From NCBI GenBank assembly GCA_958446945.1, contig CAUCYJ010000005.1, forward strand, positions 1 to 33,834: DNA of 33,834 nucleotides, in the 5' to 3' direction. Shown here in pieces: positions 24,201-32,646 of this stretch. The stretch's first letter is position 1; each line of letters starts with the position of its first letter. Made by a program: the position numbers and the translations under genes. Below the pieces are notes generated by a model. The model did no database searches and was not told the DNA's origin. It saw nothing but the letters and a program-made list of their open reading frames with translations. This DNA is from UBA9414 sp958446945 (GTDB lineage Bacteria > Bacillota > Clostridia > Lachnospirales > Lachnospiraceae).

Positions 24201-24851
24201 ATGATGAAATCAGTATTATTAATTGGGTTAGGAAGGTATGGACGTCATATTGCTATGAAACTGGATGAGCTTCATCATCAGGTGATGGCAGTTGATATAG
24301 AGGAAAAACGCGTAAATGCAGTACTTCCATACGTTACGAATGCACAGATTGGAGACAGTACCGATGAAGAATTTATAGAATCACTGGGGGTTAGAAATTT
24401 TGATCTTTGCATTGTTGCAATTGGCGATAATTTCCAGAGTTCACTGGAAACAACTTCGTTATTAAAAGAACTTGGTGCAAGTAAAGTAGTTGCCCGCGCT
24501 GCCAGAGATGTACATGCAAAGTTTCTTTTGAAAAATGGTGCGGATGAAGTGGTGTATCCGGAAAAGCAGCTGGCAGCATGGACAGCAATTCGATATACGG
24601 CAGATCATATTCTTGATTATGTTGAATTAGACTCAGAGCATGCAATTTTTGAACTCACAATACCTATGAAATGGATCGGAAAAACAGTAGGGCAGTTGGA
24701 TATTAGAAACAAACATAATATTAATATCATGGCATTTAAACATGAAGGAAAAATGGACATGAATATCAAATCTACAACGAAAGTTCCAGAGCATAGTACT
24801 ATGCTTGTACTTGGAAATGTAAAAAATATTCAAAAGTGTTTTCATATATAA
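24201..24851 (+). CDS. ktrA: Potassium uptake regulatory subunit, TrkA/KtrA family
   Basis: The 216-residue cytoplasmic protein has an RCK_N Rossmann domain with nucleotide loop LIGLGRYGRHIA (residues about 6-17), and a TrkA_C domain (about 135-216). The N domain binds ATP/ADP and gates KtrB; in several Firmicutes the C domain binds c-di-AMP, which closes the channel. The gene is adjacent to ktrB and has a site of the form AAGGAGG. Whether this C domain binds c-di-AMP cannot be told from sequence alone. Confidence 0.94.
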   Translation: MMKSVLLIGLGRYGRHIAMKLDELHHQVMAVDIEEKRVNAVLPYVTNAQIGDSTDEEFIESLGVRNFDLCIVAIGDNFQSSLETTSLLKELGASKVVARAARDVHAKFLLKNGADEVVYPEKQLAAWTAIRYTADHILDYVELDSEHAIFELTIPMKWIGKTVGQLDIRNKHNINIMAFKHEGKMDMNIKSTTKVPEHSTMLVLGNVKNIQKCFHI

Positions 24852-24863
24852 GAGGTGAGTTCG

Positions 24864-24974
24864 GTGAAAGAGATAATGCTTACTTGCGTACTGGCAGTAT
24901 ACTGTTTATATGGCTGGTTTCAAATGCGAAAGTTGGATCAGTTTCTTGAAGAAAACTGGAAAAAAGAAGAATGA
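24864..24974 (+). CDS. Small single-span membrane peptide (36 aa) in the potassium operon
   Basis: A GTG-initiated ORF lies 12 bases after ktrA and 41 bases before the kinase gene, with AGAGGTGAG just upstream. It encodes one hydrophobic segment (about residues 4-19, IMLTCVLAVYCLYGWF) followed by a charged tail rich in lysine and glutamate. The type is that of small membrane regulators such as KdpF, which stabilises the Kdp potassium pump, but no sequence similarity to KdpF is claimed. The regular spacing, frame and composition support a real gene. Confidence 0.55.
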   Translation: MKEIMLTCVLAVYCLYGWFQMRKLDQFLEENWKKEE

Positions 24975-25015
24975 TGGAGTATAGTAGCTAGTAATAAAGC
25001 AGGAGGCAAAGGTGC

Positions 25016-26575
25016 ATGGATGAAGAAAAAAAGGAAAAAATGAAAAGAAGCCTAATGTTTTCGGCAGCAGACATTATGAAAAGTATTGGTATTCTTGCGG
25101 CTGCAAGCTGTGTGGGATTTTTATTTGAACAACTCGGATTTGCAGAGGCAAATATTATTACGGTATATGTATTTGCAGTATTGATTATTTCAGTTGTAAC
25201 CGTTAATCGTGTATACAGTCTTGCTGCATCTATTGTTAGTGTATTGATTTTCAATTTTCTGTTCACCTATCCGAAATTTACGCTGCATGCATATGAACAA
25301 GGATATCCGGTGACATTTCTGATTATGTTTGCAGCAGCGCTGTTAACAGGAACATTGGCAACAAAGTTAAAGGATAGTGCAAAACAGTCTGGGAGAGCAG
25401 CATTTCGAATGAAGGTTCTGCTCGATACCAATCAGCTTTTACAGCAGGCAAGAAATCGTGAAGAAATTATCTCTGGCACAGCGAATCAAATTGTCAAGCT
25501 TTTAAACCGCGATATTATTGTATATCAAGTAAAAGAGAAATCGTTGGGAGAAGCAGTGTTTTTTCCGGCAGAGACTGAAAATTGTGAGGAGAGATTTCAG
25601 GAGTATCAAAAAGAACGCTCGGTGGCAGTGTGTGCATTTCATAATAATAGACATGCCGGCGCAACAACGAAGACATATGGTGAGGCAAAATGTCTGTATC
25701 TTGCAGTACGTGTTAGCGATGCTGTTTATGGTGTAATTGGGATTGCGATTGGAGAGCAGCCATTGGAGGAATTTGAGAGAAATATTTTGTTGTCGATTCT
25801 CGGGGAATGTGCATTAGCTCTTGAAAATGAGAAAAATGCGAGAGAGAAAGAGGAAGCTGCAATTTTGGCAAAAAATGAACAGCTTCGTGCCGATCTTTTA
25901 AGAGCGATATCGCATGACCTTCGTACACCGCTTACATCCATTTCAGGAAATGCCAGTAATTTGATGTCTAATGGAAAATCTTTTGACAATGAAACAAAAC
26001 AGAATCTTTATCAGGATATTTATGATGATGCAATGTGGTTGATTAATCTTGTAGAAAATCTTCTTTCTGTTACTAGATTAGAGGAAGGGAGACTCAACTT
26101 GCATATTTCAGCAGAACTTGTGGATGAAGTTGTGCAAGAAGCATTAAGACATATCAATCGTCTTCGCACAGAACATACTATTTCTGTAGAAAATGAAGAT
26201 GATCTTCTGCTTGCAAAGATGGATGCGAGACTGATTGTTCAGGTTTTGATTAATATTGTGGATAATGCAATTAAATATACGCCGAAAGGTTCACATATTT
26301 CTATTAGAACAATGAGAAATGGGGATTGGGCAGTCATCTCCATTTCAGATGATGGCCCGGGGATTTCGGATGAAAATAAAAAACAGATTTTTGATATGTT
26401 TTATAGTGGAGCGAATCAAATTGTAGACAGCCGGCGAAGTTTAGGTCTTGGATTATCGCTGTGCAAATCGATTGTAAATGCGCATGGGGGGACTATTTGT
26501 GTAGAAGATAATTTGCCTCATGGAACAATTTTTACCTTTACATTACCAGTAGAAGAAATTAAACTTCCTGAATAG
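25016..26575 (+). CDS. KdpD-like sensor histidine kinase lacking the N-terminal KdpD and Usp domains
   Basis: The 519-residue kinase has four hydrophobic segments of a DUF4118-type membrane domain (about 20-115), a GAF-like region (about 130-275), phosphoacceptor H300 in AISHDLRTPLTSISGN and a HATPase_c domain (about 395-515) with DNAIKYTP, DDGPGIS and GLGLGLSLCKS. This equals the C-terminal half of KdpD. Full KdpD is about 900 residues and starts with a P-loop sensor and a Usp domain, which here are absent. The ATG follows AGGAGG cleanly, so this is a short natural form, not a truncation by frameshift. It is paired with a KdpE-like regulator and placed in a potassium operon. Confidence 0.88.
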   Translation: MDEEKKEKMKRSLMFSAADIMKSIGILAAASCVGFLFEQLGFAEANIITVYVFAVLIISVVTVNRVYSLAASIVSVLIFNFLFTYPKFTLHAYEQGYPVTFLIMFAAALLTGTLATKLKDSAKQSGRAAFRMKVLLDTNQLLQQARNREEIISGTANQIVKLLNRDIIVYQVKEKSLGEAVFFPAETENCEERFQEYQKERSVAVCAFHNNRHAGATTKTYGEAKCLYLAVRVSDAVYGVIGIAIGEQPLEEFERNILLSILGECALALENEKNAREKEEAAILAKNEQLRADLLRAISHDLRTPLTSISGNASNLMSNGKSFDNETKQNLYQDIYDDAMWLINLVENLLSVTRLEEGRLNLHISAELVDEVVQEALRHINRLRTEHTISVENEDDLLLAKMDARLIVQVLINIVDNAIKYTPKGSHISIRTMRNGDWAVISISDDGPGISDENKKQIFDMFYSGANQIVDSRRSLGLGLSLCKSIVNAHGGTICVEDNLPHGTIFTFTLPVEEIKLPE

Positions 26576-26603
26576 AGAAGAAATGAATCATGGAGGCAGT
26601 GAA

Positions 26604-27305
26604 ATGAATAAACCATTAATTTTGGTTGTGGAAGACGATGCATCAGTGAAAAATCTTATTACCACAACATTAAAGGCACATGAGTACCGTTATATAACTG
26701 CAGGGAATGGAGAAACAGCAATTTTGGATGCTTCTTCTCATAATCCGGATATTGTACTTCTGGATTTGGGATTACCGGATATTGATGGCGTAAAAGTCAT
26801 TCGAAAGATTCGAACATGGTCTAATATGCCAATCATTGTTATTAGTGCACGAAGTGAAGATACAGATAAAATCGATGCGCTTGATGCCGGGGCAGATGAT
26901 TATTTAACAAAACCATTTTCCGTTGAAGAGCTCCTCGCAAGACTTCGTGTGACACAGAGGAGACTTACTATGATGCATAATGAGACGGCAGTGGAATCCT
27001 CCGTTTTTATAAATGGAGCACTTCGAATAGACTATGCGGCAGGATGCGCTTTTTTAGGAGAAGAAGAGCTGCATTTAACACCAATAGAGTATAAATTGCT
27101 TTGCCTGCTTTCGAGAAATGTAGGAAAAGTTTTGACGCATACGTTTATTACTCAGCACGTATGGGGAAGCAGTTGGGAAAATGATGTAGCATCGCTCAGG
27201 GTGTTTATGGCAACACTCAGGAAAAAAATTGAAAAGGGGGAAAATTCTCTTCAATATATCCAGACACATATTGGTGTTGGATATCGAATGATAAAAGTAG
27301 AATAA
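26604..27305 (+). CDS. kdpE: KdpE-like OmpR-family response regulator
   Basis: The 233-residue regulator has receiver residues E10, D11, D12, phosphoacceptor D54 (IVLLDLGLP) and lysine in TKPFS. A winged helix follows (about 130-230; ENDVASLRVFMATLRKKIE, THIGVGYRM), a form very typical of KdpE. No kdpFABC genes are in the window, so its target is probably the ktr operon in which it sits. The start is ATG 26604 with GGAGG; an ATG at 26583 is also in frame but has a weaker site. A terminator ends the operon. Confidence 0.9.
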   Translation: MNKPLILVVEDDASVKNLITTTLKAHEYRYITAGNGETAILDASSHNPDIVLLDLGLPDIDGVKVIRKIRTWSNMPIIVISARSEDTDKIDALDAGADDYLTKPFSVEELLARLRVTQRRLTMMHNETAVESSVFINGALRIDYAAGCAFLGEEELHLTPIEYKLLCLLSRNVGKVLTHTFITQHVWGSSWENDVASLRVFMATLRKKIEKGENSLQYIQTHIGVGYRMIKVE

Positions 27306-27316
27306 AGTCAAAGAAT

Positions 27317-27352
27317 GCTTCGGTGCTTTAAAAGTTCCGGAGCTGTTTTTTT
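27317..27352 (+). terminator. Terminator of the potassium operon
   Basis: GCTTCGG (27317-27323) pairs with CCGGAGC (27337-27343) with one G-U pair, followed by TGTTTTTTT. The adjacent zinc operon promoter begins six bases later. Confidence 0.8.
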
Positions 27353-27357
27353 ACCTC

Positions 27358-27385
27358 TTGACATCTTCAGAGAGAAGTTTATAAT
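27358..27385 (+). promoter_or_regulatory. Promoter of the zinc-uptake operon
   Basis: A consensus TTGACA (27358-27363), 16-base spacer, TATAAT (27380-27385). The palindromic operator overlaps its -10. Confidence 0.75.
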
Positions 27386-27405
27386 ATGAAAATGAATTTC
27401 ATATT
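27383..27405 (+). promoter_or_regulatory. Putative Zur operator, perfect 9-bp inverted repeat
   Basis: AATATGAAA (27383-27391), five bases, TTTCATATT (27397-27405). The two arms are perfect complements. Overlap with TATAAT would let a bound Fur-family repressor block transcription of its own gene and the transporter genes downstream. Confidence 0.65.
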
Positions 27406-27422
27406 CAATAGGAGAACAAAAG

Positions 27423-27839
27423 ATGATTCGAGGAAACTATCGCACAAAACAACAGAAAGATATTTTGCAATGTCTGGAGAAATATAAAAATTGCTTTAAA
27501 AGCATAGAAGATTTGATGCAGGATTTAAGGAATGAAGACCTTCATGTAGGACAGACAACGATGTATCGTGCTCTGGAACGATTTTCATTGGAAGGGAGCG
27601 TTTTGAAAATTCCTTCTGTGGCAGGGCAGCCGGCACGTTACTGCTATATTGGAAAGAACAATATGGATCGTTACGGTCGGCTTGTTTGTCTGGAGTGTGG
27701 TGAAGTAATTCCGTTGAAATGCGGATGCATGTCAGAATTTGCCGAGCATGTGTTGAGCGATCATCATTTTCAACTGGATGAACAGAACACGATTTTCTAC
27801 GGATATTGCGAAGAGTGTCGCAAAAGTCAGAAAAACTAA
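27423..27839 (+). CDS. zur: Fur-family metalloregulator, probably zinc-responsive (Zur)
   Basis: The 138-residue repressor has an N-terminal winged helix (TTMYRALERFSLEGSV) and a C-terminal dimer and metal domain. It has two CxxC pairs (CLEC and CEEC) that form the structural zinc site, and a histidine pair in DHHF. The gene leads an operon with a zinc-type ABC importer and has a palindrome over its promoter, so zinc control is inferred. Fur-family members can also sense iron, manganese or peroxide, and sequence alone does not exclude this. The ATG follows AATAGGAG. Confidence 0.88.
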   Translation: MIRGNYRTKQQKDILQCLEKYKNCFKSIEDLMQDLRNEDLHVGQTTMYRALERFSLEGSVLKIPSVAGQPARYCYIGKNNMDRYGRLVCLECGEVIPLKCGCMSEFAEHVLSDHHFQLDEQNTIFYGYCEECRKSQKN

Positions 27840-27893
27840 ATAGGGATGAACAGATTAGGAGCGATCAATATGTGGCAAAAAGGAGACAGAAAA

Positions 27894-28793
27894 ATGAAGA
27901 GAGCAGGAAGAAGTGTAATAGTGGCAATGTTGGCAGCACTCATATTGACAGGATGTACTAAGGAGAAAAAGGAACAAATGCCTAAAGAAGAAACAGATAA
28001 AATACAAGTTATGGCAAGCTTCTTTCCAATGTATGATTTTGCACAAAAGATTGGCGGAGACCGGGCAGAAGTAACCAATATGGTTCCTGCAGGGACAGAG
28101 CCACATGACTGGGAGCCTTCTACAAAAGATATTCAGAAATTGGAAATGGCGGATATGTTTATTTACAGCGGAGAAGAAATGGAATATTGGGCAGAAGATG
28201 TATTAACATCTGTGGAAACTAATAAGCTGGAAGTGGTTGAGGCATCAAAAACTGTAGATAAGCTAAAAGAAGAGGGCGTATCAGACCCACATGTGTGGCT
28301 TGATCCAATGAATGCTAAGTTAGAGCTTGAACAGATAAAAGAAGGTTTTTTAAAGGTAGATCCTGAGAATAGCGAGTACTATGAAAAAAATTATGAAACT
28401 TGTGTCGACAGGTTGGAGGAGTTAGATAGACAGTTTGAAGAAATTATTTCTAAATGTGAGAAAAAAGAAATCGTTGTTTATCATGAAGCCTTTGGCTATC
28501 TTTGCAATGCCTATGGGCTTTTGCAAGTTGGAATTACCGGAATTTCTCCGGAAGAAGAACCATCACCAAAACAAATGGAGGAGGTAATTCATTTTATTCA
28601 GGAGAAAGATGTGACAACCATTTTCTTTGAAGCTTTGTCAAGTTCAAAAACGGCAGAGATCATTGCAGAGGAAACAGGAGTGAAGACGGAAATTTTAAAT
28701 CCGTTAGAAGGACCGGGGGTTGGTGAGAATCAGGGAGATTATTTTTCTATTATGGAAAACAATCTGAAAGTGTTAAAAGAAGCATTACAATAG
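27894..28793 (+). CDS. znuA: Zinc/manganese ABC transporter substrate-binding lipoprotein (ZnuA/AdcA-like)
   Basis: The 299-residue protein has a lipoprotein signal with lipobox LTGC (C21). It is of the cluster A-I type: conserved histidines lie in GTEPHDWEPS, DPHVWLDP and VYHEAFGY, which supply three metal ligands. The fourth-ligand region reads LNPLEGPG, where many ZnuA proteins have an aspartate in DPLG, so this ligand may differ. The histidine-rich loop of many ZnuA proteins is absent. It is chosen to start at ATG 27894 behind AAAGGAGAC; a reading from 27846 adds a non-signal extension. Zinc is favoured over manganese by the Zur-like gene upstream. Confidence 0.9.
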   Translation: MKRAGRSVIVAMLAALILTGCTKEKKEQMPKEETDKIQVMASFFPMYDFAQKIGGDRAEVTNMVPAGTEPHDWEPSTKDIQKLEMADMFIYSGEEMEYWAEDVLTSVETNKLEVVEASKTVDKLKEEGVSDPHVWLDPMNAKLELEQIKEGFLKVDPENSEYYEKNYETCVDRLEELDRQFEEIISKCEKKEIVVYHEAFGYLCNAYGLLQVGITGISPEEEPSPKQMEEVIHFIQEKDVTTIFFEALSSSKTAEIIAEETGVKTEILNPLEGPGVGENQGDYFSIMENNLKVLKEALQ

Positions 28794-28806
28794 AAAGGTG
28801 AATGGC

Positions 28807-29475
28807 ATGATGGAAGAGATAAGAATGGAGCATGTAACATTTTCTTATCAAGACACACAGGTACTGACAGATTTGAATCTTTCTGTAAAAGCAGGAGAAT
28901 ATGTTGTGCTGACAGGAGAAAATGGGAGCGGCAAGAGTACTTTGATGAAATTGCTTACAGGAGAACAGAAACCGGACAGTGGTATGATAAAAGTTTTTGA
29001 TCATTTGGTAACGGAAGCATTCCATGATAAAAGAATAGGATATGTACCGCAGAACAGTATTAGCAGAAATCAGGGATTTCCGGCAACGGTAGAAGAAGTT
29101 ATGATGACAGGCTTGTACGGAGCAATCGGACATTTCCGTTTTCCGAGAAAACAGCATAGAGAGTGGGTTCGGCAGAAGTTAAGAGAATTTGATATGGAAG
29201 AGTTTGCGAAACAACGGATCGGGGATCTATCCGGGGGACAGCAGCAGAGAGTCATGCTTGCACGAGCGATGGCAGGATGTCCCCAATTGCTGCTTTTAGA
29301 TGAACCTGCAGCCGGTGTAGATGCGAATAGGGTAGAGATGCTTTACGAATTATTGCAGAAAATTAATGAAGCATCTCATGTGACGATTCTTATGATTACA
29401 CATGGAGATTTGGAAAGCTGTTCAGGAGCAAGCCGAATTTTAAGACTGCGGGAAGGGAGACTGGAAACACTATGA
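28807..29475 (+). CDS. znuC: Zinc ABC transporter ATPase (ZnuC-like)
   Basis: The 222-residue ATPase has Walker A GENGSGKST (37-45), signature LSGGQQQR near 140, Walker B LLLLDEPAAGVD near 163 and an ITHG switch. It energises import through the permease that overlaps its end by four bases. ATG 28807 is chosen because AGGTGA lies five bases before it; an upstream GTG at 28798 overlaps that site. Confidence 0.93.
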   Translation: MMEEIRMEHVTFSYQDTQVLTDLNLSVKAGEYVVLTGENGSGKSTLMKLLTGEQKPDSGMIKVFDHLVTEAFHDKRIGYVPQNSISRNQGFPATVEEVMMTGLYGAIGHFRFPRKQHREWVRQKLREFDMEEFAKQRIGDLSGGQQQRVMLARAMAGCPQLLLLDEPAAGVDANRVEMLYELLQKINEASHVTILMITHGDLESCSGASRILRLREGRLETL

Positions 29476-30281
29476 GCATGTTAGAATATAGTTTTATGCA
29501 GAGGGCATTTCTGACGGGAATTTTGTTAGCAGTCATCACACCCTTAATTGGAATGACAATTGTTTTAAAAAGGATGTCTATGATTGGAGATGCGCTTTCC
29601 CATGCGTCTCTTGCAGGCGTGGCGTTGGGATTGATTCTTGGAATCAATCCGGTGGTAGGAGGAATGTGTGTTTGTGTGACAGCGGCACTTACAATGGAAG
29701 GAATCCGGAGAAAATTACCACGGTATGCAGAAATGTCTATAGCAATTGTTATGTCAGCCGGTATTGGATTGGCAGGAGTTCTCTCTGGTGCAGGGGAGAG
29801 CGGGGCAAATTTAAATAGTTTCTTATTTGGAAGTATTGTCTCTATCAGTCGGCAGGAAATGCTATTTGTATGTGGGATTAGTCTGCTTGTATTGTTGGCA
29901 GTGCTGCTGCTTTATAAAGAGTTGTTTTACATTGGATTTGACGAAACTGCGGCAAGAATTTCAGGAGTTCCGGTAAAACAAATTAATTTTATTTTTACAG
30001 TACTGACAGCACTAACAGTATCTGTTGCTGCAAGGACAGTAGGTGCGCTTATTGTATCTTCCATGCTTGTTATCCCGATTGCCTGCGGAATGCAGATAGG
30101 AAGAAGTTATCGGGCCGTATTGGCCGGAGGTGTGCTTGTTGCGGTACTGACAACGATAGCAGGACTCACACTAGCTTACTATACGGGATTAAAACCAGGA
30201 GGAACAATTGTGTTGTTGGAAGTGGGCTGTTTTGTGCTGCTTTTGGCAGTCAAAGGATTGAGAGAAAAGAAAGGAAACTAA
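29472..30281 (+). CDS. znuB: Zinc ABC transporter permease (ZnuB-like)
   Basis: The 269-residue membrane protein belongs to the ABC-3 family. Landmarks are FLTGILLAVITPLIGMTIVLKRMSMIGDALSHASLAGVALG at the N-terminus and AARISGVPVKQINFIFTVLTALTVSVAARTVGALIVSSMLVIPIACG in the second half, which includes the ATPase contact. About eight helices are expected. It overlaps znuC by four bases (ATGA) and is followed after only three bases by a glycosidase gene. Confidence 0.93.
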   Translation: MSMLEYSFMQRAFLTGILLAVITPLIGMTIVLKRMSMIGDALSHASLAGVALGLILGINPVVGGMCVCVTAALTMEGIRRKLPRYAEMSIAIVMSAGIGLAGVLSGAGESGANLNSFLFGSIVSISRQEMLFVCGISLLVLLAVLLLYKELFYIGFDETAARISGVPVKQINFIFTVLTALTVSVAARTVGALIVSSMLVIPIACGMQIGRSYRAVLAGGVLVAVLTTIAGLTLAYYTGLKPGGTIVLLEVGCFVLLLAVKGLREKKGN

Positions 30282-30284
30282 TTT

Positions 30285-31979
30285 ATGGCATATGATCTTC
30301 AAAAAATTCCTTTTAGCGCATACGGTTCGTATTTTGTAATTTCTGTTCATCCAAAAGACGGGGCGCTTTATCTTAGAGATATTCATGGAGGTGATGAAGC
30401 CCCTTCTTATCTCTATCGGATAGAACTGGAAGGGTGTAATGAAATTGAAAGCTTGCATGAGAAAACCGAATTAAAGATATACAGTAAAAAAGAACCGAAA
30501 AACTATGCTTCTTTTGTTGTAGGAACAAACGGAAAAACAGATATGCTCTATGTTTGCGTGGAAGGAGTTAATCTTCGATTTTATGCAGTTGGAGGTTCTT
30601 ATGACACACTTGTTCCACTTTCGCGAATGAGATATGAGCATCACTTGGCAACAAAACAGCTGAAAATTATGTTCACCTGTCAACAGGGGACTTTGATGCA
30701 AAAACAACATTGGACAGTGCAAGGCAGCAGCGATGTTATGATTACTGTGAAGGCAGGGAGCCGGATTGTACTGGAAAGTTACCGGACAGTTCCATCAGAA
30801 CAGTCGTATTGCACATATGAGGAGATGAAAGAAAAACAGAGAAAATCACTTCAGAAGTGGGAAAAGAGCTTTCCAAATCCAAGGGGAAGATTTGAAGACA
30901 GCAGAAAACTGGCAGCGTATATTACCTGGATGAATTTTGTGCATGCAGAGGGAACATTAACGAGAGATGCGATGTATATGTCTAAAAATTGGATGTACAA
31001 TATATGGAGCTGGGACAATTGTTTTGCAGGGATCGCCCTTAGCCATGCACATCCAGAAAAAGCATATAATCAAATGAAGTTATTTATCGATGTGCAGGAT
31101 GAGAGCGGATGCTATCCGGATTATGTAAATGAAACATTTGCGTCCTATAGCTTTGTGAAACCGCCAATACATGGATGGGCATTTTGCAAAATGATGAAAC
31201 AAAATGCAGCGCTGAGAGAACCTGCCGTCATGCAGGAAATGTATGAGAGTCTTATGAAAATGACAGAATATTGGATGAAATACCGCAGACATAATGAGGC
31301 GGTGTATCCGGTATATTATCATGGAAACGATTCCGGTTGGGATAATGCATCTGTATTTCATCGAGGAATGCCGGTGGAATCTCCGGATTTGGCTGCATTT
31401 CTCATACGGCAGATGGACTGTCTTTCAGAAATTGCTTCTGAGCTTGAACGGCATCAGGAAGCAAAGAAGTGGAAACAGCTAGCAGATGAGTGGTATGGAG
31501 GATTTCTGGGACGTTTCTTTGAAAATGGGAGATTGTATGCGATTGAAACAATTTCTCAAGAAAAGATTAGAGAAGGAAACAGCCTTCTTATGTATTTGCC
31601 GCTTGTAATTGGGTATCGTTTTCCGAAAGCGGTGCGGGAGCAGCTTGTCAAACAACTGTTGGAAACATTTGAGACACCGTATGGGATTGCAACAGAAGCG
31701 CCGGACAGCCCTTATTACAAAAAAGGCGGTTACTGGCTTGGACCTGTGTGGGCGCCGACAACATATCTTATGATTGATGCACTTCGGGAAAATGGATATG
31801 TTACAGAAGCAAAACGGATTGCAGAAAAATTCTGTCGTCTGACAGAAATCGGGCTCATGTCAGAAAATTACGATCCGTTTACAGGAGTAGGATATGATGA
31901 TCCCGCATTTTCATGGCCATCCTGTGTATTACTCCAACTTCTTGAAGAAATGGATGAGGAGAATGTGTATAAAAACTGA
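30285..31979 (+). CDS. Glycoside hydrolase of the GH63/GH37-like (alpha/alpha)6-barrel clan
   Basis: The 564-residue protein has an N-terminal beta-sandwich-like part (about 1-190) and a catalytic barrel (about 200-560). Landmarks are WSWDNCFAGIALSH, GNDSGWDNAS near residue 347 with a candidate catalytic aspartate, GGYWLGPVWAPTTYL near 480, and MSENYDPFTGVG near 525 with a candidate glutamate. These match GH63-type glucosidases and the clan shared with trehalase. No signal peptide is seen, so it is probably cytoplasmic. The substrate is unknown. It starts three bases after znuB with AAAGGAAAC, an unusual operon partner for a zinc importer. Confidence 0.85.
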   Translation: MAYDLQKIPFSAYGSYFVISVHPKDGALYLRDIHGGDEAPSYLYRIELEGCNEIESLHEKTELKIYSKKEPKNYASFVVGTNGKTDMLYVCVEGVNLRFYAVGGSYDTLVPLSRMRYEHHLATKQLKIMFTCQQGTLMQKQHWTVQGSSDVMITVKAGSRIVLESYRTVPSEQSYCTYEEMKEKQRKSLQKWEKSFPNPRGRFEDSRKLAAYITWMNFVHAEGTLTRDAMYMSKNWMYNIWSWDNCFAGIALSHAHPEKAYNQMKLFIDVQDESGCYPDYVNETFASYSFVKPPIHGWAFCKMMKQNAALREPAVMQEMYESLMKMTEYWMKYRRHNEAVYPVYYHGNDSGWDNASVFHRGMPVESPDLAAFLIRQMDCLSEIASELERHQEAKKWKQLADEWYGGFLGRFFENGRLYAIETISQEKIREGNSLLMYLPLVIGYRFPKAVREQLVKQLLETFETPYGIATEAPDSPYYKKGGYWLGPVWAPTTYLMIDALRENGYVTEAKRIAEKFCRLTEIGLMSENYDPFTGVGYDDPAFSWPSCVLLQLLEEMDEENVYKN

Positions 31980-32028
31980 ATTTGTGTGGATAATAAAGAT
32001 AAATTCTTGAAAAACGGAGGAAAACAGA

Positions 32029-32463
32029 ATGAATCTAAGCGATACAATTCAGTTGCTGAAAGAGTGCAATGCAGGGAGCAAAATGGCAGTTTCTTCCATG
32101 GATGAAATGTTGGATAAAATAAAAAGTGAAAAGTTCCGGGCAATCCTTATTGCCTGCAAAGAAAAACATAGCAAATTAGGAAATGAGTTGCACGTGCTGC
32201 TGAACGAGTACAGAGAAGAAGAAAAAGATCCAAGCATGGTTGCAAAAGGAATGTCCTGGGCAAAAACGAATATGAAAATGGCAATGAACGACAGCGACGA
32301 AACCGCAGCAGACTTGCTGACAGATGGGTGCAACATGGGCGTAAAAAATTTGCGAAGATATTTAAATGATTATCCGGAAGCAGATCATCGGGCAAAAAAA
32401 ATCTGTGAAAATCTCATTACTCTGGAAGAAAATCTTTCCGAGGAATTAAAAGAATTTTTATAA
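32029..32463 (+). CDS. Small all-helical protein, ferritin-like DUF2383 type
   Basis: The 144-residue protein is predicted all-helical and highly charged, with a segment KFRAILIACKEKHSKLGNELHVLL typical of ferritin-like bundles of the DUF2383/DUF892 kind. No complete EXXH iron site is evident, so metal binding is not claimed. It lies 49 bases after the glycosidase gene with its own site ACGGAGG and is closed by a terminator. It might be the last gene of the zinc operon or have its own promoter; none is clear. Confidence 0.6.
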   Translation: MNLSDTIQLLKECNAGSKMAVSSMDEMLDKIKSEKFRAILIACKEKHSKLGNELHVLLNEYREEEKDPSMVAKGMSWAKTNMKMAMNDSDETAADLLTDGCNMGVKNLRRYLNDYPEADHRAKKICENLITLEENLSEELKEFL

Positions 32464-32475
32464 GCAAAATGACTT

Positions 32476-32504
32476 AAAGGGGGGAAGAGCGTTCTCCCTT
32501 TTTT
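32476..32504 (+). terminator. Terminator after the small helical protein gene
   Basis: AAAGGG at 32476-32481 pairs with CCCTTT at 32496-32501, and the T run continues to 32504. A wider AGCAAAA/TTTTGCT pairing (32463-32469 with 32501-32507) could alternate with it. Confidence 0.7.
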
Positions 32505-32646
32505 GCTGTGAAGAAATATGTAGTAAATAATCCGGATGGAAATAATGGAATGTACGAAATATGGATGAACTATTTTAGAAAATGGTGTATGATAGAAAAC
32601 AGAGGATTCACAAATCATACGAAGTAAAAGGAGAGTGGATGTTTTC

